A DNA stretch of 64,000 nucleotides from Leishmania martiniquensis (taxonomy: Eukaryota; Euglenozoa; Kinetoplastea; Trypanosomatida; Trypanosomatidae): assembly GCF_017916325.1 (NCBI RefSeq), contig NC_090169.1:562001-626000 (forward strand), in the 5' to 3' direction. The position numbers and the translations under genes were made by a program. Below are positions 37,801 to 47,194 of the stretch, in pieces; position 1 is the first letter of the stretch, and each line of letters opens with the position of its first letter. The notes beneath the pieces were generated by a model. It was not told the origin of the DNA. It did not search any database and was given only the letters and a program-made list of their open reading frames with translations.

Positions 37801-40462
37801 CGCGTGACGACACAGTCCTTTTAGCTCCCACCTCCTTAAAATGCGCTGGAGTGTCACGTGACAGGGACAAGCACCGGTGTGCCGCTCCTTCCCCAAATGA
37901 CGCCGCATGTCCTATTAAAGACCTGACCGCCGGTCTGCTGTGGGCTATCGATGGCCACCGTCCATTGGGGTAACAACCGCCGCTGCCGTTCGGACGCGGT
38001 GAGGGATTGTTGTTCGTGGCCTCGCACCATCTCGAATGGCCCGCGCGGGGGCCCGAAGTGGCCACAGAAAAGGTGTAGGGGGAGTGGACGCCCGAAGCAG
38101 ACGAATGCGAGCCCAACAGACGCGCGCGGCACTCTCCGTTGCCATACGCTCCACAGCTTCGATGGCTGGCGCCAGCGTCGCTTTCATCTTCCTCCACTCT
38201 GCTTCTGTACCGACTTTGTGTCGGCCCCTGGGACAACCCCTGCCACATGTACAGCGGCAGTTCTGCTTCGGCCTCGTGACTTTTCAGCGGATCGGCCGGC
38301 CTTTCACTCAGCAACACGGCTGCTGTCGCGGTGATCAGCACGACGGCGGATTCGCCTTCCGCGTTCTCCAGTCTCGGCTGCGTCGATGCAATCTGAGAGT
38401 ACTGCCACGGCGCACGCCGCCCTGACAGGCAGCCGTGCAAGGAGGAGTTCGAGTACAGGGGGCTGCTCCCCACATCATCACGAGGCCGAGGAGTTTTGGA
38501 AGCATCCATATGTGCAGTGCTGGCAGGGACAGGCCCATGACGCAAAAGGGTTGGCTGGCACTCGTGTTCTTCGCCGCAGCTGCCACAGACGTAGATCGGT
38601 ATGTCGTGCGGGTCATCCCTGTCCACCCAGATGCCGTGGCTGCTGCTGCTGCCAAACGGCTCATGCGCGCTAATGTGCGGCCCATAGAGTTGGGCGTACG
38701 GGTGATCCCCGCACCACGAAGCATCATGCGGCTGGGGCACCCGCACGCGTCGGCGCCGGTCGTGGCAACCTGTTCGGTAAGGCTGAAAAAGAGAGGCGCT
38801 ACGCTCGAGCCGCAGCTGCTGCAGCTTCTCTTGCACCGCACGGTGCTGGTACATGGCGCATAACCGCTGACTCGCATCTCTGCGCATGAGCCCGCGCACG
38901 AGGAGCGCTCGTCGCTCCTCTCCACCTCTGACTCGTACGACTGGGGAAGTCGAGCAGGCGGCGGTGTGGTGGCACACAAACTCGATTCCGGCCCACCACA
39001 GACTGATGGCCTGGACGATACGCCAGCGCAGCACCGAGCTGTGGGATCCTGCCGGTACTGCACCGACCGCAGAGAGCCAGCGGCCATGCCTGGTCCACAC
39101 ACTTCCTGCCTTGAGCGAGTCCTGCACTGATGGCAGAAGGAGAACCATCTGCACTTCCCAAAGACACAGCAGCGTGCAGTTGTAGAGGGCCCACCGCCGC
39201 TGACGGCGATCGCCCTCGCGCTGCCGTTGCACTTGTCTGAAGTGCCATGACAACAGCAGTACCATTACCCCCGCCACAGCCAGAGAAAGCAGCCCCAACG
39301 CGGTTTCTTGTCCGGCGCCCGCCACGCCCACCCACACCAACGAGTACGGCGCGGATGTCACGAAGCCGACGAGGCATCGCCATACCTTCTTGCACCCAGC
39401 TCGCGCTGTCAGCCGCGTGGAGTTGCTCGTCACACGCGAACCTGCCATCACCAAAGACGCCGTGTTGTGCAGCTCCGGCGAGCACCGACCCAACGCCCGA
39501 CGGAGAAGCAAGTACCAGCTCGCCAAACTCACGACGGACAGGCAAGCAGTGGTGCAACAGAACCGCAGCTTTGCGTCAGAGCTGTCCACTTGGACTCCCA
39601 AAAGAACTTGAAGAAGTGATTTTGCCGCTGGTGTCGTGGCCCATTCACGCAAGGCTGAGTCGGCGGAGGACGGATCGACTTTCCCTGGGGAGTAGAGGAG
39701 TCCGAACAGGACGCCCGACGTGCATACAACAACGAGAGTGACGACTGCCGTCGCAAGCACCCACCAGCTGCGCGGGGCCAGGTATAAGGAATGCGTGTGC
39801 ATCTGACACTGGGGCAGCGGTGCGCCATGCGGCTCGTGCTTCACTTCCACTTGCGCGTCGCCTTGTTTAGCTTGAGTGCGCGCGCTTTCTTCGATGAACC
39901 TTTCGGTGCTGGGCCTGTCCAACGCAGAGGCAGCATAGATCATTGTCTCGTCGACACCGTCACGAATGGGGGAGCAAAGATCGACTGAGATGTTGTCAGC
40001 ATCTCTGCCACGCTCGCATTCGCGGGTGGTACTCGGAGGGCCCATGACATGTGACGCAAGGCGATTGCGGCTCTTCACACAGCTCCCGACTTCGACAGAG
40101 ACGCACTCGTTGCGTGGCAATGATGGCGTGCGGTGTTGCCGAGATGCGCGCCATTCGCCAGGCACCGGCGGCTTGTACGTCGGATCCACGGCGGACACGA
40201 ATGTCTCTATGCCGCCATCCCTCTCTTTGCCGCCCACGCCCAAAGCCGAGGATTCAACGGCCACAAGCTCAGCATTGAGATATGGCTGCTGCCTCTCCTC
40301 TAGCACAGCCCACGCCACTGAGGTCAGAGAAGAGAGGAAGAACAGTGAAAACAGAAGGCCCGCGGCGACGACGCTGTGCCATACGACGGTCAAGAGGAAG
40401 AGTAGGTGCAGGACAAGAAAGAGATAGATGCCGTTCGCCACGGCAAGCGGCAGCGCACACAT
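34811..40462 (-). CDS. PIEZO: Piezo-type mechanosensitive cation channel homologue
   Basis: The 1883-residue polytopic membrane protein has about 20 or more hydrophobic spans. Identification rests on the C-terminal third. VPFLMELRVLLDWSFSATTL (about 1402-1421) and the following W..LEDI match the conserved Piezo block that contains the P-F-x-x-E-L-R core. GRPFP (about 1455) leads into the outer helix FTVILFLLFFPLFWYS. An extracellular cap-like domain of about 270 residues follows (about 1490-1765). Then comes the pore-type helix GIIALYTSFVLVMSSYIRNY (about 1766-1785), and finally a cytosolic tail with ELLDLLRSPERLLRL. Known Piezos form trimeric channels opened by membrane tension. This one is shorter than the roughly 2500 residues of animal forms and has a long polar insert near 560-970. 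The frame starts at the ATG 40462, followed at once by two hydrophobic helices. The identification is from motif recognition, not a search. Confidence 0.87.
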   Translation of the reverse strand: MCALPLAVANGIYLFLVLHLLFLLTVVWHSVVAAGLLFSLFFLSSLTSVAWAVLEERQQPYLNAELVAVESSALGVGGKERDGGIETFVSAVDPTYKPPVPGEWRASRQHRTPSLPRNECVSVEVGSCVKSRNRLASHVMGPPSTTRECERGRDADNISVDLCSPIRDGVDETMIYAASALDRPSTERFIEESARTQAKQGDAQVEVKHEPHGAPLPQCQMHTHSLYLAPRSWWVLATAVVTLVVVCTSGVLFGLLYSPGKVDPSSADSALREWATTPAAKSLLQVLLGVQVDSSDAKLRFCCTTACLSVVSLASWYLLLRRALGRCSPELHNTASLVMAGSRVTSNSTRLTARAGCKKVWRCLVGFVTSAPYSLVWVGVAGAGQETALGLLSLAVAGVMVLLLSWHFRQVQRQREGDRRQRRWALYNCTLLCLWEVQMVLLLPSVQDSLKAGSVWTRHGRWLSAVGAVPAGSHSSVLRWRIVQAISLWWAGIEFVCHHTAACSTSPVVRVRGGEERRALLVRGLMRRDASQRLCAMYQHRAVQEKLQQLRLERSASLFQPYRTGCHDRRRRVRVPQPHDASWCGDHPYAQLYGPHISAHEPFGSSSSHGIWVDRDDPHDIPIYVCGSCGEEHECQPTLLRHGPVPASTAHMDASKTPRPRDDVGSSPLYSNSSLHGCLSGRRAPWQYSQIASTQPRLENAEGESAVVLITATAAVLLSERPADPLKSHEAEAELPLYMWQGLSQGPTQSRYRSRVEEDESDAGASHRSCGAYGNGECRARLLGSHSSASGVHSPYTFSVATSGPRAGHSRWCEATNNNPSPRPNGSGGCYPNGRWPSIAHSRPAVRSLIGHAASFGEGAAHRCLSLSRDTPAHFKEVGAKRTVSSRGTVGAEEEQWVSGACPLASSPPVRLRSRARGMAHKVVELLREYLQRHTLPLPTEVDSSAGKCPSSSQDGVAHAPPQQRCHTGEEGADQRQPAFVSPARSRASEGAASPVGLLANAPPSSTSRRGTGQGPSLRLLLELCAMQYCSYLCALLMLIHFAVCGTVVNLVPSFVSIIYVLLQRPWPPLWYWRWQILFSALALIVKGTARVCLLAMTPSSSPTICRWVNLLLLRIDIAAPSTLVTSVPSLSPLSTFGTEFYLYMWVDLALSGCVLSAVAIQWSAVFPDHCVLWGLESRKGGRDATASSPAAALASLEPACPSAREAHLDESHRGVAQLWRSCTRHLRRWNTHRCGAGADYYTMQLFFDVLSLVLFAWAYYAIVPEDTATSEGNLLHAVKQNHLPGIFVATALGLVVVLVLERILYVLQALVAKYLLHFFLATAYHVLYVLWLTSRDGKRGSGATSSIITTASVSLLLAAKLASLWCSALQLRNGYALYREHDPFTVKTDLLHWLGHVTFRAVPFLMELRVLLDWSFSATTLKMQHWMLLEDIHYTVYRRYVDMRDLHRTSQHLGRPFPHIVRLYQGVLGFTVILFLLFFPLFWYSTFSPQVRANHVTAWMTEMAIAGMSSVPLFSADAVVRLSSFHEAATRSFGGATVKSESLLRFAAVTDTWQTAHLALCSSRMWSYTPVALQEFVDRLGRRGDVVNLLLRNRVTRDRASEVKMITVEFEKWYALPPPSQAILADAFKAWLAADDAESRGATAYSANVLNPVEVPLPFLYSPYALNDGTGASFLSGVATQEASCLLTLRRAGQYRGFSCVQCTEGNQSSLSAATSAASTAASLADSSKVDSASESNEVSTSLAFVVVSNNVATVQSSFSLIPSVGIIALYTSFVLVMSSYIRNYFAGDAHRVVLLQLANPEPVAELLCCLYLARSSANDGQVGDLALEQLLFMELLDLLRSPERLLRLGGRRVDDYVGSTYQQALYDATRQPFALPRERRG

Positions 40463-41181
40463 TGGTGATTTCGAGGCAGCGAGCTTGCTGGGCTAGAGAG
40501 TGGGGCTTGTATAGAAAGCGATGCGTGCCGGAGGATGCAGCTCGACTACGGAGGTGTGCTTCGCGGCGTAGAAGAGCGAGAGGGTGAGGAAGACGGAGAC
40601 GGGTGCGAAGCAGAATGTGGAAGGGGTGGGGTGGGGTGGAAGGTAGGCGATGAACCGCCTAATAGGCTCGGAGTACAAGAGGGAGGGAGACAACCTACGC
40701 ATGCGGGTTGCCGAGGGGGCAAGACTGATGATGCCTATGAAAGACGGGGGTACGGCGGGCCACTCATCACGAGCTCTGCCGTTCGCTGCCCCCGCCAGTA
40801 CCTTCTACTCTCTATCACGTGCATCAGCAGAGGAACCCCACTTCAAACTCGCACACAGATCGCTCCGACAGTGTGGTCGTCTATGCTTTCTCATCTGCGC
40901 ATACCTTCAACTCCTCGTGCAATAGAGCGGTGCAACGCACCGCCAGAAGGCGAAACAAAAAAAAGAAGCAGGCGCAATACGAGTAGCGCAACCTCGGCTC
41001 ATGCTGCCCCCCCTCCGGACACACATGTGCAACCTTGGACTGCCGAGCAACAGATGGACTTGCCCACTAGACGCGCACACGGTAAAGGCACAGGGGGACA
41101 CTTCTTCATGTCGCTCCGCCCTTCGAACAGGACGCGCGCACACAGATTAGAAAAAAGAGGAGCAGCAGGCGTTCGACCGGC
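40463..41181. other. Intergenic region and UTRs
   Basis: Contains the Piezo-like leader, with a modest pyrimidine tract on the minus strand (about 40576-40600 and nearer the start), and the 3' UTR of the next gene. No gene is seen. Confidence 0.55.
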
Positions 41182-42213
41182 TTACACCACCTCGACCGCG
41201 TCACCACTTTCCATCAGCGTCACATAAGGACGAAAGGCTGCTTTGCGCGCCACATTGTCGAGCGGGAGGGGGAGTTCGACCAGATGCTGCCACAAATCTT
41301 GCCCGGCCCCTTTCGTGCGCGTTGTCACTGCGGCTCCCCCTGCTTCATTGTCACTAGCCGTCTTCAGCTCCACTGACAATGTTGGAGTCACCGTCCTAGC
41401 GGGCACGCCGTCAGCGCTGCTCTCAGCTCCCGCATCAGTAGCGTTCCACCGCAGGCGCAACGCCGCATCGTAAACCGTCGGCGCCGACAGCTCATCCGCT
41501 TCCATAGAGGACAGGGGCGAGTCAGGGGAGAACAACTTTGCCATCCCGCTTCGCTTCTCTCCTTCCTGGCGTGCCTCCATGCAGCGGTCGGCTACTTTCT
41601 TGCCGAAAATGCCCCAGTGGTCACTCCACAAAAATACCCCATGAGGCGTGCATTCCACCGACAACGCGTACGGCTCCTCCCAGATCAACGGCGTCTCTAG
41701 GATGCGTTTGTTGTAGATGGCCTCCTCCTCCGCTGAGGGGGCACCCGGAAGACTTGCCAGCGTCGCCGCATCCGCTTTTCGGGTTTCGCCAGTGATAGAC
41801 ACCAAGTTAGGAAAGTACGCCGGGGCGACGCTGAGAAGAATATGTGGCTCGTCGGTGGTGACGGAGCGCAGGCGGAAGACAACAGACCAGCTTTGGTATG
41901 CCGTCCACGCCTGCTCTGCCCATGTAGGAGCGGTGAAGCAAGGAGCAGTCGTACCACCGGCAGCGGCGGTCTCTTTCACGAAGGCGCATCGACCACTAAA
42001 TGCGTGATGGGTTCGCCACGTTGTCGCACTGTGCGCTTCAGCAGCGCTCAGCAAGTTTCCTTGGGCATCAAACACGTCCCCGTTTCGGTTCTGCTTGCAC
42101 AGGTACCGCGGCGGTGCAGCTACTTCCCTCTCTGAGGTGAAGTCAGCGAGGGATACGCCGTCGCTGTTGGGCAGGGCGGCAAGTCCCTCCGCGTACGCGT
42201 CGAATCCCCACAT
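41182..42213 (-). CDS. Hypothetical protein, no family recognised
   Basis: The 343-residue product begins MWGFDAYAEGLAAL and has no signal peptide, transmembrane span or coiled coil. The central part (about 80-205) alternates hydrophobic and polar residues with several Trp, and is probably a beta-rich globular domain. Two short Trp-rich blocks (AWTAYQSWSVVFRL and FLWSDHWGIFGKK) look like conserved cores. The C-terminal third is Thr/Ala/Glu-rich. I cannot name a function. The start is the first ATG after an acceptor AG at 42249-42250, with a 35-nt leader. Confidence 0.65.
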   Translation of the reverse strand: MWGFDAYAEGLAALPNSDGVSLADFTSEREVAAPPRYLCKQNRNGDVFDAQGNLLSAAEAHSATTWRTHHAFSGRCAFVKETAAAGGTTAPCFTAPTWAEQAWTAYQSWSVVFRLRSVTTDEPHILLSVAPAYFPNLVSITGETRKADAATLASLPGAPSAEEEAIYNKRILETPLIWEEPYALSVECTPHGVFLWSDHWGIFGKKVADRCMEARQEGEKRSGMAKLFSPDSPLSSMEADELSAPTVYDAALRLRWNATDAGAESSADGVPARTVTPTLSVELKTASDNEAGGAAVTTRTKGAGQDLWQHLVELPLPLDNVARKAAFRPYVTLMESGDAVEVV

Positions 42214-43638
42214 GTTTGCACGCTGCCGCTCTGATTTTGTGACCTACACTGAGGCGACGGAGAACGGACACCTCTCAGAACAAAAAGCGCACGGGGCGAC
42301 GACGGTTGCGTCGGGGATGAGCTGATAGTGGGGGTGAGGGAGGAAGAAAGAGTGAAAGGGGGCACAATATAATAAAGAGGGGCACCTCTCTGTAGGATTG
42401 GGGGGGGGTGTTGCTGCCGCTCAAGGGAGGAGAGGAGAGCGGAGGGGTGGTGATGATAGAGGCGTGTATGTATGGCGGGTGTGGTTAAGGGGTAGGAATG
42501 GTCCAAGGACGACTAGGAGACGAGGGAGATCGGAAGGGATTCGCATCAGGAGCCCTGTCGCTTCTTCCTTATATAGCCCACCTGCTGAAAAGGTGAAGCA
42601 ATGAGGAGAAGGGCGGTGGGTCGGGAGGAGGAGGAGAGAGAGGAGGGTTGAGAGAGGCTAAGTGAAGACATAATTTTAGACGTCATGGAAGGCACAAAGT
42701 TGTGCGTCGCCGTGATTGCACGCAGCTGTGCATCTTCAAAAAGACCGGCTCTGCGTCTTTGTGGGCGTGTCGTGCGTTTCATTGGTATCGGCATGATTGC
42801 AGGCAACAGGGAAACTAAGACGAAAAGAGGGGCGATGGAGTTGTTGCGCATCCATACTTGCATTCTTCCTCTCGTTGACCTGGCGACCACAAAGCCACGG
42901 GGGCCGGCAGGATGCGATACGATGCCAAGGAAGACAAATGCAGCGGCAAGCAGCCACGCGACGTAAGGAGGAGGGAGGGGGAGGCAGAATCGAACCAGGA
43001 AAAGCCGAGGGGAAGAGCATCCAGAGCCGCCTCACAAAGAGGAAAAGGTGAAGGAGGGGAGGGAATGTATATACCTTTACTCGGGGCCGAACGAAGGCGG
43101 AGAAGATGTTGCCCCTACACCGTCAGAGCGCCGCTGCGAGCCGCTCCTTGTGAGAGTTGCCATAAAGGACACCACAAAGATTCCTGGAAAGGTGGGCGGG
43201 CATCGAAGAGAGGCCAGAGGTATGTGTGTGTGTGTGTAAGTGTGTGCGTGCGTGGTGGCGGTGGTGGTGGTAGGGGAGGAGAATTCACAGCAGTGCGGAC
43301 ATTCTGATGAAAAGGAGGGGAGGGGGGGATGAGAGGGGCTGCGCCAAAGCGAAATCCGGGCCGAGTGAGCGTGAGAAAGATGCTCAATGACAGCAGAAAC
43401 GAAACGTAAAAGCAGCGCGGAGTTTCGCGAGACGCGCCGCACAGAAAGGCATAGGTGCTCCCTCATGGCCCTCAGCACGCGCGGGAGCACAGCAAGTGCT
43501 TCCTACCGCCACCATACTTGAAAGCCACCGCATAGGCGCACAAAAGCAGTGCGAGAAAGTTATAAAGTCGAAGCCCACTCAGCTGCGATGCACACGCAAT
43601 GCTCAGATGGCTGAAACGTCTTGCCCGGTTCGTGTTAC
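42214..43638. other. Intergenic region with GT and GGT repeats
   Basis: Holds the acceptor AG at 42249-42250, a (TG)n tract at 43222-43252, and GGT/GGC repeats at about 43254-43271. A sequence resembling a tRNA B box at 42988-42997 is not part of a tRNA fold. No gene is recognised. Confidence 0.6.
43222..43271. repeat. (TG)n tract followed by GGT repeats
   Basis: Alternating TG with small interruptions runs into GGTGGTGG units. Confidence 0.85.
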
Positions 43639-45954
43639 CTACAGCATCGTTTGCTGCTCTTGATGAACCAGGGGGGACCCCGACGCCGGGCCGGCTTCGT
43701 CGGTCACGTCTCCTGAGAAGACACTGAAAAAGGTCTTGCTCCTTCCGTTCAAGCGCTGCGTGCGACTCAGCGGCGACGCGGACGCGTCGCTGTCGCTGAG
43801 AACCATCGATACCGCCACCTCCGAAGGTGACGCGCTAGGCATCATGCGTGCCGATGCGTTCGTATCTTCGTTCAACTTTGCGATGGCCTGCATACTCTCG
43901 AGAGATGGTGATGGCTTCTTAGGATCCCCATTCATCACTTCTACTGGGGGTTCACTGTTGCCCGCGCTTGAACCGCTGCCGTTGGGTGGTGGGGCGTAAG
44001 GGGCATAAAGCGAAGGGGGCGCGGCCCCATGCGGAACGCTGGTGTTTGTGTTCCGAACGGTGGAGTTGAGTTCTGTTGCCGATTTCGTCGAGAAGTCAGA
44101 GTTTTCGGAGACGGTGGCGGCGGCAAAAAGTGCGGGCCTCGACTTGTTCACCGGCAACGCCGCGCCGCTGCGCGTGCTGCCCACGGATGAGTATCCGGAG
44201 ATACCGCCACTCGCTGCGCCACTGCCGCCTGCGCCACGCTCCCGGTTGGATGCGAGGAAGTCCTCCAGCTTCATGTCGAGCGCATCGCTGCCCGCGTGGG
44301 TATACCAAACCTGTGTCAGGGTGTGGTTACCGCTGCGCTCAATACAGGCGCACAGTTCCTCGATGTCGTCCGTGGAAATGTTAACCCCCAGCATCACAAG
44401 CTGCGAAAGTGAGCGGTTCATGTGGAGGCTGCGAATGATCGGGAGCAGCGGGTGCTGGCGTTCTTCGCATGAGGGGATCTCGGAGATGCCGTTGGACAGA
44501 TCTTGCTGCGCCATTTCCGCTGCGGAGCAGCCCACCATCGAGACCAAGGACATTCGCCGCCGTGACGAGCTGCGGAGCTCCGCCAGAAAGGCCGGGTGGG
44601 CGACGATGTTGGACTGAAAAGACACATCGAGGAGACGGAGCGCTTTATTAGTGCGCAGAGCACCACCGATCATGCCAAGCGCCTTGCCCGAGAGGTCGCA
44701 CCCGCGTAAGCTGAGGTTGATCAGGTTGGGCGCCTGCGCGATACCATTAGAAAGCGTCTGAACCGCCTCGTCGCTGAGCGGAAAGCGAAGGGCGAGCGTG
44801 GACAGATGGCTGGACGCGGCATTCAGCGCTGTGGCGAGAGCCTGCATCGGCAGCTGTAGCTTCTCTGGTGCCCAAGAGTCCTCGAGGGCGTCTGCCACGG
44901 CGGGCTTCTCTCCTCTTGGGGCCTGCCACGTGACGGGCCCCACCACTTCCGGTTTTGCGCTGAAGCACTCCTGAAGGTACAGCGCCTTTAGCGCACTGTG
45001 ACCGACGATGGCATCCACAAACGCGGTCAACCCTTCCGGCGTGAAACCGTTGCGGGCGTAATAGTTGCCGTTTCCTTTGTAAAGGAAGGTGACCAAAGTC
45101 GGCGTGCGCTGGATATAAGAGGAGAGGGCCCTGATGTTCGATGCGCTGAGAGTGTCGCGGACGTCGTCGACATCGCCACCGCCGCCGCTCTGCCCGCGGC
45201 CCACCTCGAGCTGCTCCAAAGAGAGGAAAAGTGGAGCAACAGTGGAAAAGGTCGCAATACCGTCAGAGGTGATTAAATTGTCGGTGAGCGCGAGCAGCTT
45301 CAGCGTGCATGGGAGACCCTTCCGCGACACACTGCCTGCGACTGTCGCTGCGGCTGCGGCATCTGACGAGCTCCCTTCCACGGTCGTCCACATGCCGCGG
45401 TGGACTTTCATTTCACGGACGAGTCGACACACACCGTCGTCTGTGATCTCGTTACCAGCAAAGATTGCTTTCTCGATGAGAGTGTCGTCCAGCAGTGCGC
45501 TCATCATCTCCACAAAGCCGTCGTCGCCGGCGCGCAATGCACGCATGTCGAGTGCTCGAATGCAGTGCTTCGGTCGCTTCGCCAGCGGCTGGGGTGCAGC
45601 TGTCGCTGGGCCCGAGATGATCTCCGGCAGACCTCGAATGTGGTTCGAAACGGCAGAGATCACGGCAGGGCCGATGCCAGGCGTCTTCAGATATTGCCGC
45701 CGCCACTTCATGGTGGGAATCGTCGATTCACCAGCGCGAAGGGACTCGACCAGCGACTGCAATGCCCGTCGGCGTGCACGAGCTCTCATCTCTTCAGCTG
45801 GGGCCCCCGCTCCTGTGGCCGCCCCTGAGAGAGCCCTGCTAGCCAGGCTGGCGGCATGATCCGCCGCACTGCGCTTCCCGCGCTGCCTGTTGGCCAACGC
45901 AGGTGCCGTCTGAGCATTTGGGAGATCCTTCCCGCTTGAGCAACATGCACCCAT
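43639..45954 (-). CDS. Leucine-rich-repeat protein with N-myristoylation/palmitoylation signal
   Basis: The 771-residue product starts MGACCSSGK. Gly2 with a small residue at position 6 fits N-myristoylation, and Cys4-Cys5 fit palmitoylation; in trypanosomatids this pairing targets proteins to the cell or flagellar membrane. Leucine-rich repeats of the ribonuclease-inhibitor type fill about residues 150-560, for example IFAGNEITDDGVCRLV, LLALTDNLITSDGIATF and NLINLSLRGCDLSGKAL. Such repeats bind proteins. The last 200 residues are Ser/Pro-rich and likely disordered. No enzymatic domain is present. The ORF also reads from an upstream non-ATG codon, but the ATG at 45954 gives the acylation signal. 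It is the first ATG after a pyrimidine tract with AG at 46059-46060, giving a leader of about 104 nt. Confidence 0.82.
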   Translation of the reverse strand: MGACCSSGKDLPNAQTAPALANRQRGKRSAADHAASLASRALSGAATGAGAPAEEMRARARRRALQSLVESLRAGESTIPTMKWRRQYLKTPGIGPAVISAVSNHIRGLPEIISGPATAAPQPLAKRPKHCIRALDMRALRAGDDGFVEMMSALLDDTLIEKAIFAGNEITDDGVCRLVREMKVHRGMWTTVEGSSSDAAAAATVAGSVSRKGLPCTLKLLALTDNLITSDGIATFSTVAPLFLSLEQLEVGRGQSGGGGDVDDVRDTLSASNIRALSSYIQRTPTLVTFLYKGNGNYYARNGFTPEGLTAFVDAIVGHSALKALYLQECFSAKPEVVGPVTWQAPRGEKPAVADALEDSWAPEKLQLPMQALATALNAASSHLSTLALRFPLSDEAVQTLSNGIAQAPNLINLSLRGCDLSGKALGMIGGALRTNKALRLLDVSFQSNIVAHPAFLAELRSSSRRRMSLVSMVGCSAAEMAQQDLSNGISEIPSCEERQHPLLPIIRSLHMNRSLSQLVMLGVNISTDDIEELCACIERSGNHTLTQVWYTHAGSDALDMKLEDFLASNRERGAGGSGAASGGISGYSSVGSTRSGAALPVNKSRPALFAAATVSENSDFSTKSATELNSTVRNTNTSVPHGAAPPSLYAPYAPPPNGSGSSAGNSEPPVEVMNGDPKKPSPSLESMQAIAKLNEDTNASARMMPSASPSEVAVSMVLSDSDASASPLSRTQRLNGRSKTFFSVFSGDVTDEAGPASGSPLVHQEQQTML

Positions 45955-47194
45955 CCCCAATTGTGCGCGTGTTCGTATGCGTTTATGTGGCTAATGCCTG
46001 CCTCGTGCCGATCCAGCAGCTGGATTAGCCGGTACCTACCAACTTCCCCCCTCTACGTCTAAGACAAGAGAGGCGGGGATGTGCGATGACAGCCGAAGAG
46101 GCAACACCTACACCTTCACGAAAAAAATATATGACACAAATGCGGTTGTGTGATGATGTGAAGCGTTGAGAAGAGAGAGATGGGGGGGGCGATGCCGCAG
46201 CAAACGAACACGATGGAGAGAGGGCAACCCGAGAAGCAAGAGAAAAGTGCGACGTCGATGGCGATGGCGCACACACAACGCCAGTTCGTTCGATTGCAGC
46301 CTCAGAGGCAGCGCGACTCGTTTCTGCTGTGACAAACGGAAATAGACGAACGAGCAGAGGGGCGACAACTACATGAAAAACGGAACGGCTTGGGGCAGAG
46401 CAGCGTACCAGAGTGTACTTTCTCTTCCACTCGCGGCTTTCACTCTCGTAGGTCTTGGATTGGCGCTTCCACTCGGCTTGCCGCTCCTGCTTTTTTCTTT
46501 TCCCCAAAAGCGGGCACGCGTGTGCTGCTGGATGCACATATACGCCACAAAGAAGCAGAGAGGGAAAGGACGTTGAGGAAGAGGGGAGGCGCGGCGTGCG
46601 AGTGTGAGGATTGAGAAACGAGCACGGGAGGGATGCGGGGAGGGCGCTGGGGTGAAGCGGAGGAAATACGTGCCGGTTGCTTTCCGGAAGACAAGCAATC
46701 GGAAGCATCGATTTCTCCGTGTCTCTTCCTCTGCAGCATATGAGGCTGTCGCATACTCTTGCTTGCATTGAGCCTCCCCTCGAATCTTCTTGAAAGGCCA
46801 AGGTACAAGGCAGTGGCGAAAGTGTTACTGGCGGCACCGTGGCGAGTGTGCACCGCTTATTCGCTCGCACACTTACGTAAATATATAGCTTTATATGCGC
46901 GCATCACCTGAGCGCATAGGCAGCTTCCCAAAGAGGCACCCGCTTCACTCTCTCTCTCTGCATGTGTGCTTGATGCGCCTGCGAGTGGCATCTGCTATTC
47001 CCGAAAGAGGACTCGAGGACCTCCACGAAGGACAGCATTCGAAAACCCGCACACACCCGCACACACACAATACGTTTGTGAGCCCGACAGAAACGACTGT
47101 GCCGAGGTCGAAGAACACCTTTGCGACTCCACATTGTGACCGACGTGCGTATCACTCGCTCCTCCTTCTGCCTTGCCGCCTGACGCAAGCTGCC
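45955..47194. other. Intergenic region and UTRs
   Basis: Contains the LRR-protein leader and the 3' UTR of the OsmC-like gene. A 281-codon minus-strand frame (46025-46870) lacks an ATG at its 5' end and is Ser/Pro low-complexity; I treat it as UTR. Confidence 0.6.
46059..46083 (-). promoter_or_regulatory. Polypyrimidine tract and trans-splice acceptor of the LRR protein
   Basis: CCCCGCCTCTCTTGTCTTAG on the minus strand ends at 46060-46059. No ATG follows until 45954. Confidence 0.6.

Noticed and set aside
42988..42997. tRNA B-box-like sequence on the minus strand
   Set aside because: The flanks do not pair as a T-arm, and no A box, anticodon arm or acceptor stem can be found around it.
46025..46870. 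Minus-strand frame of 281 codons between the LRR and OsmC-like genes
   Set aside because: It opens with GTG, not ATG, is Ser/Pro/Arg low complexity, overlaps the predicted splice tract of the LRR gene, and shows no domain.
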